A stretch of 64,000 nucleotides of DNA, taken from contig OZ241346.1 in the NCBI GenBank assembly GCA_965199875.1, forward strand, positions 4,278,001 through 4,342,000, given 5' to 3'. The DNA is from VXYL01 sp965199875. GTDB lineage: Bacteria > Pseudomonadota > Gammaproteobacteria > Pseudomonadales > Azotimanducaceae. Every line of letters starts with the position of its first letter. Position 1 is the first letter of the stretch. Below are positions 25,206 to 33,773 of this stretch, piece after piece. The translations under genes and the position numbers were made by a program. Below the pieces are notes generated by a model. That model worked only from the letters and a program-made list of their open reading frames with translations. It was not told where the DNA came from and ran no database searches.

Positions 25206-26975
25206 TCAAGCGGTGAAGAAGGCGATGACGGTCCACAGAACCGCGGCCAGAATGGCGGCGATGGAGGCCTGCGGAATCTGGGTTTTCACATGGTCCATCA
25301 GATCGCAGCCGGTACACACGGAACTCAGCACGGTGGTGTCCGAAATCGGCGAGCACTGGTCGCCGTAGACGCTGCCGTCCATCACCGCGGCGAAACAGAG
25401 CGTCATGTAGAGCTCCGGATGCGACAGCCCCTGGGCGTTGGCGACCGCCCACGCCAGCGGCATCGCCAGCGGAAACGCCACCGCGTAGGTGCCCCAGCTG
25501 GTGCCGGTGGAAAACGCGATGACCATGGTCATCACCTGCAGCAGCACCGGCAGCAGAAAGTAGGGCAGGGCGGAACCCAGCTGCTCGACCAGGAAGATGC
25601 CGCCGCCGGTGTCCTTGTTGACGCCGCCGATGGTGATGGCGAGCAGCAGTATCACCGAGCCCAGCACCACGCCCTTGATGCCGTCGTGGAACCCGGCAAG
25701 GAGCTCCTTCAAGGACATGCCCTTGGCCAGCGCCATCGCCGCTGCCAGCAGCATGGCGACCCCGAAGGCCCAGTGGACGTTCGGCGAACCGAAGTAGACG
25801 AACGTGCCAACGGCGGTGGCGATGAGCACGCCGAGGGGCAGGAAGAACTCGATCACGTGGGGCTTGTAGCCCGGCGGCACGTTGCTGGCCTGGAGTTCCT
25901 CGGGGCTCAGCGGGTCCGCGTCTTCGCCGTCGAGCTGGCCGGTGCTGCGCGCCCGCTGCATCGCCGCCGCCATCTGCCGGCCCAGGAAGACCGGCTTCTC
26001 GACGCTCAGCAGGAACGTGCCGACCACGGCGAAGATGGCGTAGAAGCAGAACGGCACGCTGGAGAAGAAGAACCCGATTCTATCGGCCTCGGTGGCCAGA
26101 AAGCCCGCCCCGGCGACGAATATGAAGGCCTGGATGTAGCCGGGCCAGGCGTTGAAGGCCAGTTGCGAGGCGATGGGCGAGGCCGTGGAATCCACCACGT
26201 AGGCCAGTTCCTCGTGGCTGACGCGTTCCTTGTCGGCGATGGGCTTCACCGTGGTGCCCACCAGCACCGTGCTCACCGTGCCGCCTTGGAAGAAGATGAC
26301 CCCGAGCGACCAGGCGACCAGCTTCGCCGTGCGCGGGCCGCGCACGAAGTGAACCGTCATGAACTCGGCGAACGCCTGCGCGGCGCCGGTGCGCGACCAG
26401 ATGCCCATCAGTCCGCCGAGCAGCCACAGGTACAGCACGACGATGCCCGCCGAACTGGTGGTGGCGACGGATGGAATCAGCACGTCGCCGGTGATGTCGT
26501 AACCGCCGAGAATCAGCGCCCCGGAGATGATGCCGCCAAGCAGCGCGGTGACCGGCTCCTTGGTCAGCCAGCAGAGCATCACCGCGACGATCGCCGGCAG
26601 CAACGACCACCAGCCCCAGTGCCGCTTGGCGTTCAGCCGGTAGTAGACCTGCTGCACTTGGCCATCCACCGTTTCCATGGCGTAGACGTAGTCTTCCGTG
26701 TTGCCTGGCGGCTCGGCGGATTCGTTCAGCAGCGCGGTGCGCAGGGGCGTTTCCGACTTCGGCGTCGCCGTGAAGCGGACGGGCTCGTTCTCGGCCACGT
26801 AGTAGGTGCCGTAGGCGTCGGTTTGAACGTCGAGCGTGGTTTCTTCCACCGTCCACGTGGGAGGCACCAGAAGACCGACCGCGGCCGAAACGGCCAGCGC
26901 CAGCGCGAAGAGCAGGAACGTGCGGATGCGTGGAGAGATGGGGTTCTCCGTCTCGGCTTGGGTTTGGCGTGGCAT
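25206..26975 (-). CDS. NhaC-family Na+/H+ antiporter-like transporter
   Basis: A 589-residue polytopic inner-membrane protein. After a first membrane helix there is a periplasmic insert of about 90 residues (residues of about 45-125), then roughly a dozen hydrophobic segments. Motifs include GGTVSTVLVGTTVKP, VDSTASPIA, AFSTGTSWGTYA and GDQCSPISDTT, the pattern of the NhaC / malate-Na+ antiporter family. The substrate is unproven. The start ATG at 26975 is the first in-frame one after a long non-coding lead. Likely the first gene of an operon with fbiC and DUF3750. Confidence 0.85.
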   Translation of the reverse strand: MPRQTQAETENPISPRIRTFLLFALALAVSAAVGLLVPPTWTVEETTLDVQTDAYGTYYVAENEPVRFTATPKSETPLRTALLNESAEPPGNTEDYVYAMETVDGQVQQVYYRLNAKRHWGWWSLLPAIVAVMLCWLTKEPVTALLGGIISGALILGGYDITGDVLIPSVATTSSAGIVVLYLWLLGGLMGIWSRTGAAQAFAEFMTVHFVRGPRTAKLVAWSLGVIFFQGGTVSTVLVGTTVKPIADKERVSHEELAYVVDSTASPIASQLAFNAWPGYIQAFIFVAGAGFLATEADRIGFFFSSVPFCFYAIFAVVGTFLLSVEKPVFLGRQMAAAMQRARSTGQLDGEDADPLSPEELQASNVPPGYKPHVIEFFLPLGVLIATAVGTFVYFGSPNVHWAFGVAMLLAAAMALAKGMSLKELLAGFHDGIKGVVLGSVILLLAITIGGVNKDTGGGIFLVEQLGSALPYFLLPVLLQVMTMVIAFSTGTSWGTYAVAFPLAMPLAWAVANAQGLSHPELYMTLCFAAVMDGSVYGDQCSPISDTTVLSSVCTGCDLMDHVKTQIPQASIAAILAAVLWTVIAFFTA

Positions 26976-27187
26976 TATGCGTTGCGCGGTCGCCGGATGC
27001 CACCGTGTGTACTGGTTCGAGTCGAGGGCGGAATGCGTTGGGCTTGAGGCGGCCCTCGCAGGCGCTGGCGGGGCGCGCAGCCGCTGGCGATGGTGCGCGA
27101 CTGTTGCGGATGGGCGACCGCTGGGAGCGACGCGAGATGGTTGCGGATCGGGTGGCTGCCGGCGCGACGAGTCGCTAGGACGAACCG

Positions 27188-27562
27188 TCAGCGCAGATAG
27201 CTGGAGCGGAATTGGATGCCCCAATGGCCGTCCTGCAAAGTGGCGATCCACAGCGTCTCAAACGTGTTGTAGACGCTGCCGTCCGCCCGGCATCGCAACA
27301 CCGTCATCGCCAAGTGAACCTTGTCGCTGCCCGCCTGCACGGTCTCGATGCGATCGATCACGCTGTGATGCCAGCCCTCGTCGGCCAGGCGCGCCTCGCC
27401 GCGACGGCTGTGCTCGACGAACTCCGCAGCCGACTCGATGCGCGCGAATCCCCTCGTCAAGCGGATGTGCGGGTAATTCAGTGCCGCGGCAATGCGTTCG
27501 TGGTCCTGCGCATTGAAGGCGTCGATAAAGGCGCGCGCCGCTGCGATGGCTAGTTCGTCCAT
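27188..27562 (-). CDS. SnoaL-like / NTF2-fold protein
   Basis: A 124-residue protein with the NTF2 cone fold pattern: AARAFIDAFNAQDHERIAAALNYPH at the start (given here in outline), several strands, and WIATLQDGHWGIQFRSSY at the end. Such proteins are small isomerases, hydrolases or dimerisation modules; no catalytic set can be assigned. Its start has a GGGGAG ribosome site. It overlaps a possible small gene upstream by 13 bases. Confidence 0.7.
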   Translation of the reverse strand: MDELAIAAARAFIDAFNAQDHERIAAALNYPHIRLTRGFARIESAAEFVEHSRRGEARLADEGWHHSVIDRIETVQAGSDKVHLAMTVLRCRADGSVYNTFETLWIATLQDGHWGIQFRSSYLR

Positions 27563-27708
27563 GGGTTCACTCCCCTGCTACGGTACTGATTGAAGGCGGT
27601 TTCGAGCCCTTGGTTGTCTGCGAGCTGACGCCGAAATACGTCGATCACGCGCTCGTCGTCGTACCCGGTCTCGGGCAGTTCGTTTCCGTCGTCGCGAGTT
27701 GACCGCAT
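27550..27708 (-). CDS. Possible small hypothetical protein
   Basis: A 52-residue acidic frame (from ATG at 27708; a GTG at 27777 would give 75) with no family I recognise. Its end overlaps the start of the SnoaL-like gene by 13 bases on the same strand, which mildly supports translation coupling. No good ribosome site is seen, so it may be non-coding. Confidence 0.35.
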   Translation of the reverse strand: MRSTRDDGNELPETGYDDERVIDVFRRQLADNQGLETAFNQYRSRGVNPWTN

Positions 27709-27930
27709 GAGCAGGCGCTCTGCAAGCCCTGGAGTATCTTTCTCCCTACACACTTCCCAGCGCGGCCGCTGTGCCACGACCTCGGTAGCCGGTTAGCCTG
27801 TGTGACGGTCGCGGTGGCCATCTCCTCGCCAGCGCTGTTGGCGCTGCGCGTGTGCGTTGTGCGTCGGCTGGCAGGCGCAGCCGGCCCTGGTCGGCTAGAC
27901 TTGGCAATCCTTGCAACGCGACTCGCAGAC

Positions 27931-28506
27931 GTGGACGGTCGGACCAGCTCGAAGCCCTCGCGAAAGCGCCAGCTGCGCGTCGCCTTTCGCGCTCGACGCC
28001 GCGGTCTTTCCGCGTGCAGCCAGCACGGCCACGCGCTGGCCGTGGCGAATGCCGTGGCCGGTCGCCTCGCGCATACGGAGGTGGTTGCCGCCTACCTCGC
28101 CCGGGACGGAGAGGTGGACCTCGCGCCGCTGATCGACACGCTCTGGCAGCAGGGCACGGCGGTGGCGCTTCCGGTTCTGGCCGACGGCGGCATGTTCTTC
28201 GCGGCGTACGACATCGACGAGCGGCTGCACGGCAACCGCTACGGCATCCCCGAACCGGCGCAGCCGCGGCCCGTCGATCCGACCGTCGTGCTGGCGCCGC
28301 TGGTGGCGTTCGACGACCGCGGCCAACGTCTTGGCATGGGCGGCGGCTACTACGACCGCTACTTCCGGGCGTCGCCGACGGTGCGGCGCATCGGCATCGC
28401 CCACGAATGCCAGCGGGTCGCCGCGCTGCCGGCCGAGCCCGGCGACATGCCTCTCGACGCCGTGGCCACAGAACGCGGCTGGCAGATGTTCGCGGCGGCC
28501 GCTTGA
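27931..28506 (+). CDS. 5-formyltetrahydrofolate cyclo-ligase
   Basis: About 191 residues. The enzyme (YgfA/FAU1 family) uses ATP to convert 5-formyl-THF to 5,10-methenyl-THF. Signature near the C-terminus: RLGMGGGYYDRYF, with LAPLVAFDDRGQ just before, and KRQLRVAFRARRRGL at the N-terminus where the usual KxxLR segment lies. A GTG at 27931 gives the family's normal N-terminus; the open frame extends upstream to a GTG at 27802 without conserved sequence. The 6S RNA gene often found upstream of this gene was looked for and not seen. def follows 14 bases downstream. Confidence 0.88.
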   Translation: MDGRTSSKPSRKRQLRVAFRARRRGLSACSQHGHALAVANAVAGRLAHTEVVAAYLARDGEVDLAPLIDTLWQQGTAVALPVLADGGMFFAAYDIDERLHGNRYGIPEPAQPRPVDPTVVLAPLVAFDDRGQRLGMGGGYYDRYFRASPTVRRIGIAHECQRVAALPAEPGDMPLDAVATERGWQMFAAAA

Positions 28507-28520
28507 GCGGCCGTACCCGC

Positions 28521-29057
28521 ATGGCCATTCGAGAAATCATCCGCATGGGCCACCCGACGCTGCGCCAGGTGGCCCGGCAAGTGCCAGTTGCCGACTTGGC
28601 CAGCGCCAGGCTGCGCGACTTGATCGCCGACCTGGTGGAGACGCTGCACGACGCCGGCGGCATCGGCCTGGCCGCGCCCCAGATCGGCGCAAGCGAGCGC
28701 GTCGCCATCGTCGAGATCCGCGAGTCGAGCGCCGGGGGAATGCAGCCGCTGCCGCTGACGGCGTGCGTCAATCCCACCGTCGAAGTGCGCGATCCCGTCA
28801 CCGCCGGCTATTGGGAAGGCTGCCTGTCGGTACCGGGGCTGCGCGGCTACGTTGAACGACCGCAGCACATCCGCATCGGCTTCTTCGATCAGCTGGGCCG
28901 GCGTCGAAGCATGGTTGCCAAGGGCTTCCTCGCCACCGTCTTTCAGCACGAGTTCGACCACTTGGACGGCAAGCTCTACATCGACCGCGTCTCGGACCCG
29001 CGCAAGCTCGCCTTCGAGGAGGAGTTCATTCGCCATGTGCTGCCGCAGCAAGCCTAG
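28521..29057 (+). CDS. def: Peptide deformylase
   Basis: A 178-residue metalloenzyme that removes the formyl group from nascent proteins. All three motifs are present: GIGLAAPQIG, EGCLSVPGL (metal Cys) and QHEFDHLDG (HExxH). It lacks the usual neighbours fmt and rsmB and instead sits between folate cyclo-ligase and rpiA, so it may be a second copy; the stop is immediately followed by the rpiA ATG. Confidence 0.95.
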   Translation: MAIREIIRMGHPTLRQVARQVPVADLASARLRDLIADLVETLHDAGGIGLAAPQIGASERVAIVEIRESSAGGMQPLPLTACVNPTVEVRDPVTAGYWEGCLSVPGLRGYVERPQHIRIGFFDQLGRRRSMVAKGFLATVFQHEFDHLDGKLYIDRVSDPRKLAFEEEFIRHVLPQQA

Positions 29058-29729
29058 ATGACCCAAGACGACCGCAAGCGTCAAGCGGCCGGAGCGGCGC
29101 TGGCCATGATCCTGCCGTCGCTGCGCCGGGACGCCGTCGTCGGCGTTGGCACCGGCAGCACCGCCAACCACTTCATCGACGTGCTGGCCGGCGAGCGCGA
29201 ACGCTTCGCGGCGGCGGTCGCGAGCAGCGTTGCCAGTGCCCGGCGGCTGGAGTCCAAGGGCATCCGGGTCGTCGACTTGAACGACGTGGAGCGGCTGATC
29301 GTGTACGTGGACGGCGCCGACGAGGTGGCGCCCGATCGGGCGGTGCTGAAAGGCGGCGGCGGCGCGTTGACCCGGGAGAAGATCGTCGCCGCCGGCGCGG
29401 CGCGCTTCGTGTGCATCGTCGACAACACGAAGCTCGTGACCCGGCTTGGCGCGTTTCCGCTGCCGGTGGAGGTGATTCCCATGGCCGAGCGGCTGGTGGC
29501 GGAACGGCTGCGCGTCCTCGGCGGCGATCCGGTTCCGCGCGACGGCTTCGCCACCGACAACGGCAACCGCATCCTCGACGTACACGGCATGGCGATGGAC
29601 GATCCGGCAGCGCTGGAAGCCCGCATCAACAACATCCCCGGCGTCGTAGAGAACGGCATCTTCGCCATTTCCACACGCCCGGACGCGGTGCTCGTCGGCA
29701 GCGCCAGCGGCGTGCAGCTGCGCGAGTAG
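29058..29729 (+). CDS. rpiA: Ribose-5-phosphate isomerase A
   Basis: A 223-residue enzyme of the pentose phosphate pathway interconverting ribose 5-phosphate and ribulose 5-phosphate. Motifs: VGVGTGSTANHFID, YVDGADEV, and KGGGGALTREKIVA containing the catalytic Asp/Lys residues. Normal length. Its ATG abuts the def stop, so the three genes from 27931 probably form one transcript. Confidence 0.96.
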   Translation: MTQDDRKRQAAGAALAMILPSLRRDAVVGVGTGSTANHFIDVLAGERERFAAAVASSVASARRLESKGIRVVDLNDVERLIVYVDGADEVAPDRAVLKGGGGALTREKIVAAGAARFVCIVDNTKLVTRLGAFPLPVEVIPMAERLVAERLRVLGGDPVPRDGFATDNGNRILDVHGMAMDDPAALEARINNIPGVVENGIFAISTRPDAVLVGSASGVQLRE

Positions 29730-29759
29730 CCAGCATCACGAAGCCATCAAGAGCTTGAA

Positions 29760-29788
29760 GGACGCTTTTCGGCAGGAGTAGAGCGTCC
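29760..29788. terminator. Candidate hairpin between convergent rpiA and methyltransferase genes
   Basis: GGACGCT (29760-29766) and AGCGTCC (29782-29788) are perfect 7-base arms with a 15-base loop that starts with TTT. Located 31 bases after rpiA and 35 bases after the end of the converging gene. Weak but correctly placed. Confidence 0.35.
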
Positions 29789-29822
29789 AGAGCTGCTGAC
29801 GACGCTGGTCCTTGCGAGCCAT

Positions 29823-31093
29823 CTACGACCTCTCTACCAGGAACAGGTGTTCGGTGACGTGGAGCGTTCGATTCCTCAAGTTCCTGCTGGCGCGGTAGGT
29901 GTTGTAGCGGGTCTCGAACGTCTGCACCGCGCCGAGTCGGCGAAGCGTTGCCTGCATGTCGTCGGGGCGGATGAACCCGTCGTCGTTGAATGAGACCAGG
30001 AGGAATCGCGCATGCAGGGTGTCGAATAATTGGCGAAGCAACGGCAGCGACTTGGCGCGGACGTTGTAGCCCGATCGCTGCCAGTCCACCGGTATCCCCG
30101 ACACGCGGCTGACTTTGGCTGGCCGCTCGTAGTGGACGAGCAGATTCAGCATGAAGTAGTTCGAGCCGTATGGATGCTGGTTGTAGGGTGGGTCGATGTA
30201 GGCGATGTCCATGTCCTTGACACCCCGGGCCACTTGGTTGGCATCGCCCTTGAACACGGAGTAGTCGCACTCGAAACGGCTCAGAACCGGAGGTTCGAGA
30301 CCGATCGATCCGCGAATCCGCGTCAGCGCATCCGACGACGTGCCGCCGTACTGGCCGATGCCCGTGTGCCTGTTCTTGTAGAAGCCCTTGAACACGCCGC
30401 CGTTGTTGGCGTGGACGGAGGCCTTGTGCAGGAGCGGTGCGAGCAGCAGCTCGCGCATCTCGGCGGGCGCCTCGTCGATCATGCGCCGGTAGTCGTCCAG
30501 CCGTCGGGCGTTGTCGGTGGTGTAGAGCACTCGATCTTCGGGAGCGATGGCGTTCTCGTCCCGGGGGAGTAGAGCTCTTGGATGAAGCCCCTTGGCAAGG
30601 ACGTCCGCCCGGCACGGGCATTGAGGTCGGCCACCGCCTCGCGCAGCGCCGGGAAGTCGACGGTGGAGCGGTTGCGCAGATAGCAGCGCGAGATGGCCGT
30701 TGCGTAGTCCTCGATGTCGTTGCTGGCAAGATGCGAGGCATGGGCCTTCAGGTAGCGCGAGACTACGCCCGAGCCGCTGAACACGTCGAACGCGCGCAGC
30801 TTGATCTTGTTCAGCCGCCTCTTGACCGCCTCCACGGCTTGGCCGATCGGGCTGAGCAAGGCGCGCTTGTTGCCGATGTAGGTGACGAGCTGGCGACACA
30901 GATAGTCCGGGTCCTCCAGCTCGAACGCATGGACAGCCCAATCCCCATTGGCCGCAAGCGGGCTTGCCCGGTTGGGCATGGGCGCGAACGCGTCGGTGCC
31001 GTCCAACTCAAGCTCCAGCTGGCGGTATCGAGTCGCCCTCGGAAGTGAACGACTTGCGCTTCCTCGACTGTCGAACGTCCGTTGCCTTCTCAT
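29823..31093 (-). CDS. D12-class (FokI-type) DNA adenine N6-methyltransferase, split by a frameshift
   Basis: One gene in two frames; joined it encodes about 423 residues. Frame 1 (31093 to about 30565) holds LVTYIGNKRALLSPIG and the AdoMet motif AFDVFSGSGVVSRYL. Frame 2 (about 30563 to 29823) continues with DENAIAPEDRVLYTTDNARR, NNGGVFKGFYKN and the catalytic DPPYNQHPYGSNYF. The enzyme would methylate adenine N6 in DNA; the target sequence is unknown. The junction is a CCCCC run where a -1 slip joins the frames exactly in the conserved FIQELYSP-RDENA stretch. It may be a pseudogene, a phase-variable gene, a programmed frameshift or an assembly error. No restriction enzyme is adjacent. The start is uncertain. 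Confidence 0.82.
30560..30568 (-). other. Putative -1 slip site in the methyltransferase gene
   Basis: In the coding strand the bases are T-CCCCC-GGG. After the Pro codon CCC, stepping back one base re-pairs the same tRNA with CCC and continues with CGG GAC GAG, restoring the conserved reading. Equally, one missing C in a run of six would explain it. Confidence 0.5.
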
Positions 31094-31142
31094 CGGCTTG
31101 CAGGTTAACCCACCTTTACCGCCGCCGCCCACTGCCCTCAGG

Positions 31143-32177
31143 TCACAAGTCAAGCCGTCCGATCACCTGCTCGGCGAAGTGCCGCGCGTAGTCGTATTCC
31201 CCGGGTGCCGGGGTCGGCACCGGATGGGGAACGACGATCTCGATGGGGTGGCCGTAGGCCAGAACCGCTTGCAGCTGTTCTCGGATCGCCCCGAAAGAGC
31301 CGGTGAGCGCAAAGGCGTCTGCCGCCGCATCGGGCAGGAACGCCACCACGCGGCCAGCCGCTTCCACGTCGCGGGCGTGGTGGAAGTCCGGCCAGACCCG
31401 GCGCTTGAGCTTCGCTACGGCTTCGCCAGCCCAGGGCAGGCCGATGTTGGCGAAGAGCGCTGGCGAGTACTCGTAGTAGCCGGCGGCCACGGCTCGGGCG
31501 ATGCGGCCGACTCTCGCCGCATCCTCGCCGAACACGGTGTGGAAGACGCAGCCTATGCGCACCTCGCCCGCTGGCCGGCCCGCTTCTCGCTCTCCCGCCC
31601 GCACGGCCGCCACCGCGAGGCGCAGATTCTCGGCATGGACGCCGACGCGGATGAACACGCCGTCCGCCACGCGGCCAGCCATTCCGAGCGTCTTCGGACC
31701 TTGTGCGGCAATCCACACCGGCACCTGGGCCGCGTGGCGCAAGCGCGCCGGACGGGGTGCCCCGACGGCCAGCTCTTCGCCCGAGTTGAGCGCCCGGATG
31801 GTCTTCACGGCGTGCTCCAAGGTCGCCACCGAGGCCGGCCGATTGCCCATCAGCCGCACCGCGGTGTCGCCCACGCCCATGCCGAGCAGCGTGCGTCCGG
31901 GACGGATTCGATCCACCGTGGCGATGGAACCCGCGATCACCGCCGGATGCCGCATCACCGGGTTCTCGATCAGCGGCCCAAGCACGATGGCGTCGGTGGT
32001 TTCCAACGCCCGCGCCAGCATCACGTAGGGGTCCAGCGCCAGCAGCGGAGACGACGGGATGAAGCCGTAGCCCCAGCCAAGCGATTCCAAACGCAGCGCG
32101 TCCGCGGCGAAGCGCGCCGGCGAACGCATGTCGAGGCGGTTCAGGCCGAACGAGACGCCGGGGCTCAAGTGGTTCAC
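31143..32177 (-). CDS. LLM class flavin/F420-dependent oxidoreductase
   Basis: A 344-residue TIM-barrel protein of the luciferase-like monooxygenase family. Recognisable parts are SLGWGYGFIPSS, ALETTDAIVLGPLIENP, HPAVIAGSIATVDRIRPGR, GMGVGDTAVRLMG and VPVWIAAQGPKTLGMAGRVADG, resembling methylene-tetrahydromethanopterin-reductase-like F420-dependent enzymes more than bacterial luciferase. Cofactor is not certain (FMN or F420); the FO synthase gene in the same window makes F420 plausible. Substrate unknown. It is 49 bases downstream of ffh on the same strand. Confidence 0.85.
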   Translation of the reverse strand: MNHLSPGVSFGLNRLDMRSPARFAADALRLESLGWGYGFIPSSPLLALDPYVMLARALETTDAIVLGPLIENPVMRHPAVIAGSIATVDRIRPGRTLLGMGVGDTAVRLMGNRPASVATLEHAVKTIRALNSGEELAVGAPRPARLRHAAQVPVWIAAQGPKTLGMAGRVADGVFIRVGVHAENLRLAVAAVRAGEREAGRPAGEVRIGCVFHTVFGEDAARVGRIARAVAAGYYEYSPALFANIGLPWAGEAVAKLKRRVWPDFHHARDVEAAGRVVAFLPDAAADAFALTGSFGAIREQLQAVLAYGHPIEIVVPHPVPTPAPGEYDYARHFAEQVIGRLDL

Positions 32178-32226
32178 CGGGCCGTGTTGGCGGCGCGACG
32201 CGATGCGCGGGCGCTCAGGCGCTCCT

Positions 32227-33603
32227 TCACCGCCGCCTTCGCCCCGGTTGTATTCCTTGCTTCTGCACCGCTTCCAGGCCGCGGATCATGCGCTGCATCC
32301 CGCCCTTGCGGCCCACCTTCTTCATCATCTTCTGCATCTGCTTGTGCTGGCGCAGCAGCTGATTCACGTCTTGAATGCTGGTGCCGCTGCCCTTGGCGAT
32401 GCGGCGCTTGCGCGAGCCGTTGATGATGTCGGGGAACTGGCGCTCCTGGGGGGTCATGGACTTGATGATGACGTCCATGCGTCGAAAACGGGCGTCGTCG
32501 ATGCGCTCCAGGGCTTGCGCTGGCAGCTGGCCGACTCCGGGAATCTTGTCCAGCATGGCGTCCATGCCGCCGAGGCTGAACGTCTGCTGCATCTGCGTCT
32601 GGAAGTCCGTCAAGTCGAAGCGGCGACCGCGCTGCACCTTGCGCACCAGCCGATCGGCCTTCTTGCGGTCGACTTTCCGCTCGGCCTCTTCGATCAAAGT
32701 GAGCACGTCGCCCATGCCGAGAATGCGCGAGGCGATGCGCTCCGGGTGGAAGGCTTCGAGCGCGTCGGTCTTTTCGCCGACGGCGAGGAACTTGATCGGC
32801 CTGCCGGTGACGGCGCGCACCGAGAGCGCGGCGCCGCCGCGGGCGTCGCCATCCGCCTTGGCCAGTATCACGCCGGTGAGCGGCAGCGCCTGGTGAAACG
32901 CCTTGGCGGTTGCGGCGGCGTCCTGGCCGGTCATCGCATCGACGACGAACAGCGTCTCCACCGGCTGCAGCGCCTCGTGAATGGCGGCGATCTCGGCCAT
33001 CATCTCGTCGTCGATGGCGAGGCGTCCGGCGGTGTCGACGACGAGCACGTCGTCGAACTGCTGCCGGGCGTCCGCCAGAGCGCGTTCGGCGATGGCGACC
33101 GGCGCCTCGTCGACGCTGCTGGGGATGAAGCGGGCCGCCGCATCCTGGCTGAGCGTGCGCAGCTGTTCGATGGCCGCGGGCCGATAGACGTCCGCGCTGA
33201 CCACGGCAACGCGCTTGCGCTCCCGCTCTTTCAGATAGCGCGCCAGCTTGGCCACGGTGGAGGTCTTGCCGGCGCCCTGCAAGCCCGCCAACAGCACTAC
33301 CGCGGGAGGATTGACGGCCAGATCGAGCGCATCGTTGGCGGCGCCCATCACCTGCACGAGTTCCTCGTGAACGACCTTCACGAAAGCCTGGCTGGGGTTG
33401 AGCGAGGCCGACACTTCGCTGCCCAGGGCGCGCTCTTGCACCTGGCCGGTGAAGCCGCGCACCACGGAGAGCGCAACGTCGGCTTCGAGCAGCGCCAGGC
33501 GCACTTGGCGCACGGAGTCGCGGATGTTCTCCTCGCTCATCCGAGCGCGCCCGGACGCCGAGCGCAGAACGCCGACGAGGCGGTCGCTCAAACTGTCGAA
33601 CAT
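32227..33603 (-). CDS. ffh: Signal recognition particle GTPase Ffh
   Basis: A 458-residue protein that binds signal sequences and SRP RNA for co-translational targeting. N domain, then G domain with GLQGAGKTSTVAKLA (P-loop), DTAGRLAIDDE and a TKxD-like LAKADGDARGG, then the Met-rich M domain containing MTPQER and GSGTSIQDVNQLL. The start MFDSLSDRL is preceded by AAAGGAG. Divergent from the CorB-like gene, as in many gammaproteobacteria. Confidence 0.96.
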   Translation of the reverse strand: MFDSLSDRLVGVLRSASGRARMSEENIRDSVRQVRLALLEADVALSVVRGFTGQVQERALGSEVSASLNPSQAFVKVVHEELVQVMGAANDALDLAVNPPAVVLLAGLQGAGKTSTVAKLARYLKERERKRVAVVSADVYRPAAIEQLRTLSQDAAARFIPSSVDEAPVAIAERALADARQQFDDVLVVDTAGRLAIDDEMMAEIAAIHEALQPVETLFVVDAMTGQDAAATAKAFHQALPLTGVILAKADGDARGGAALSVRAVTGRPIKFLAVGEKTDALEAFHPERIASRILGMGDVLTLIEEAERKVDRKKADRLVRKVQRGRRFDLTDFQTQMQQTFSLGGMDAMLDKIPGVGQLPAQALERIDDARFRRMDVIIKSMTPQERQFPDIINGSRKRRIAKGSGTSIQDVNQLLRQHKQMQKMMKKVGRKGGMQRMIRGLEAVQKQGIQPGRRRR

Positions 33604-33773
33604 GGTCGGGCGGCGTCTCCTTTGCGGAAAGTGCCGCAGATTGTAGCGGAACCCGCCCGGCCCCCGCCCCGCTGGCGCCGCCATGCCGCCACGACGAAAT
33701 TGCTGCGGCGCAGGCACACTTTCTGCTACGGTCACCGGACGGCTTCCTTACAGGAGGGCACGCACCCCGCACC

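Noticed and set aside
27709..27930. Possible 6S RNA upstream of the folate cyclo-ligase gene
   Set aside because: The location is classic but I cannot find the conserved bubble or the paired GAACC/GGTTC segments; no support.
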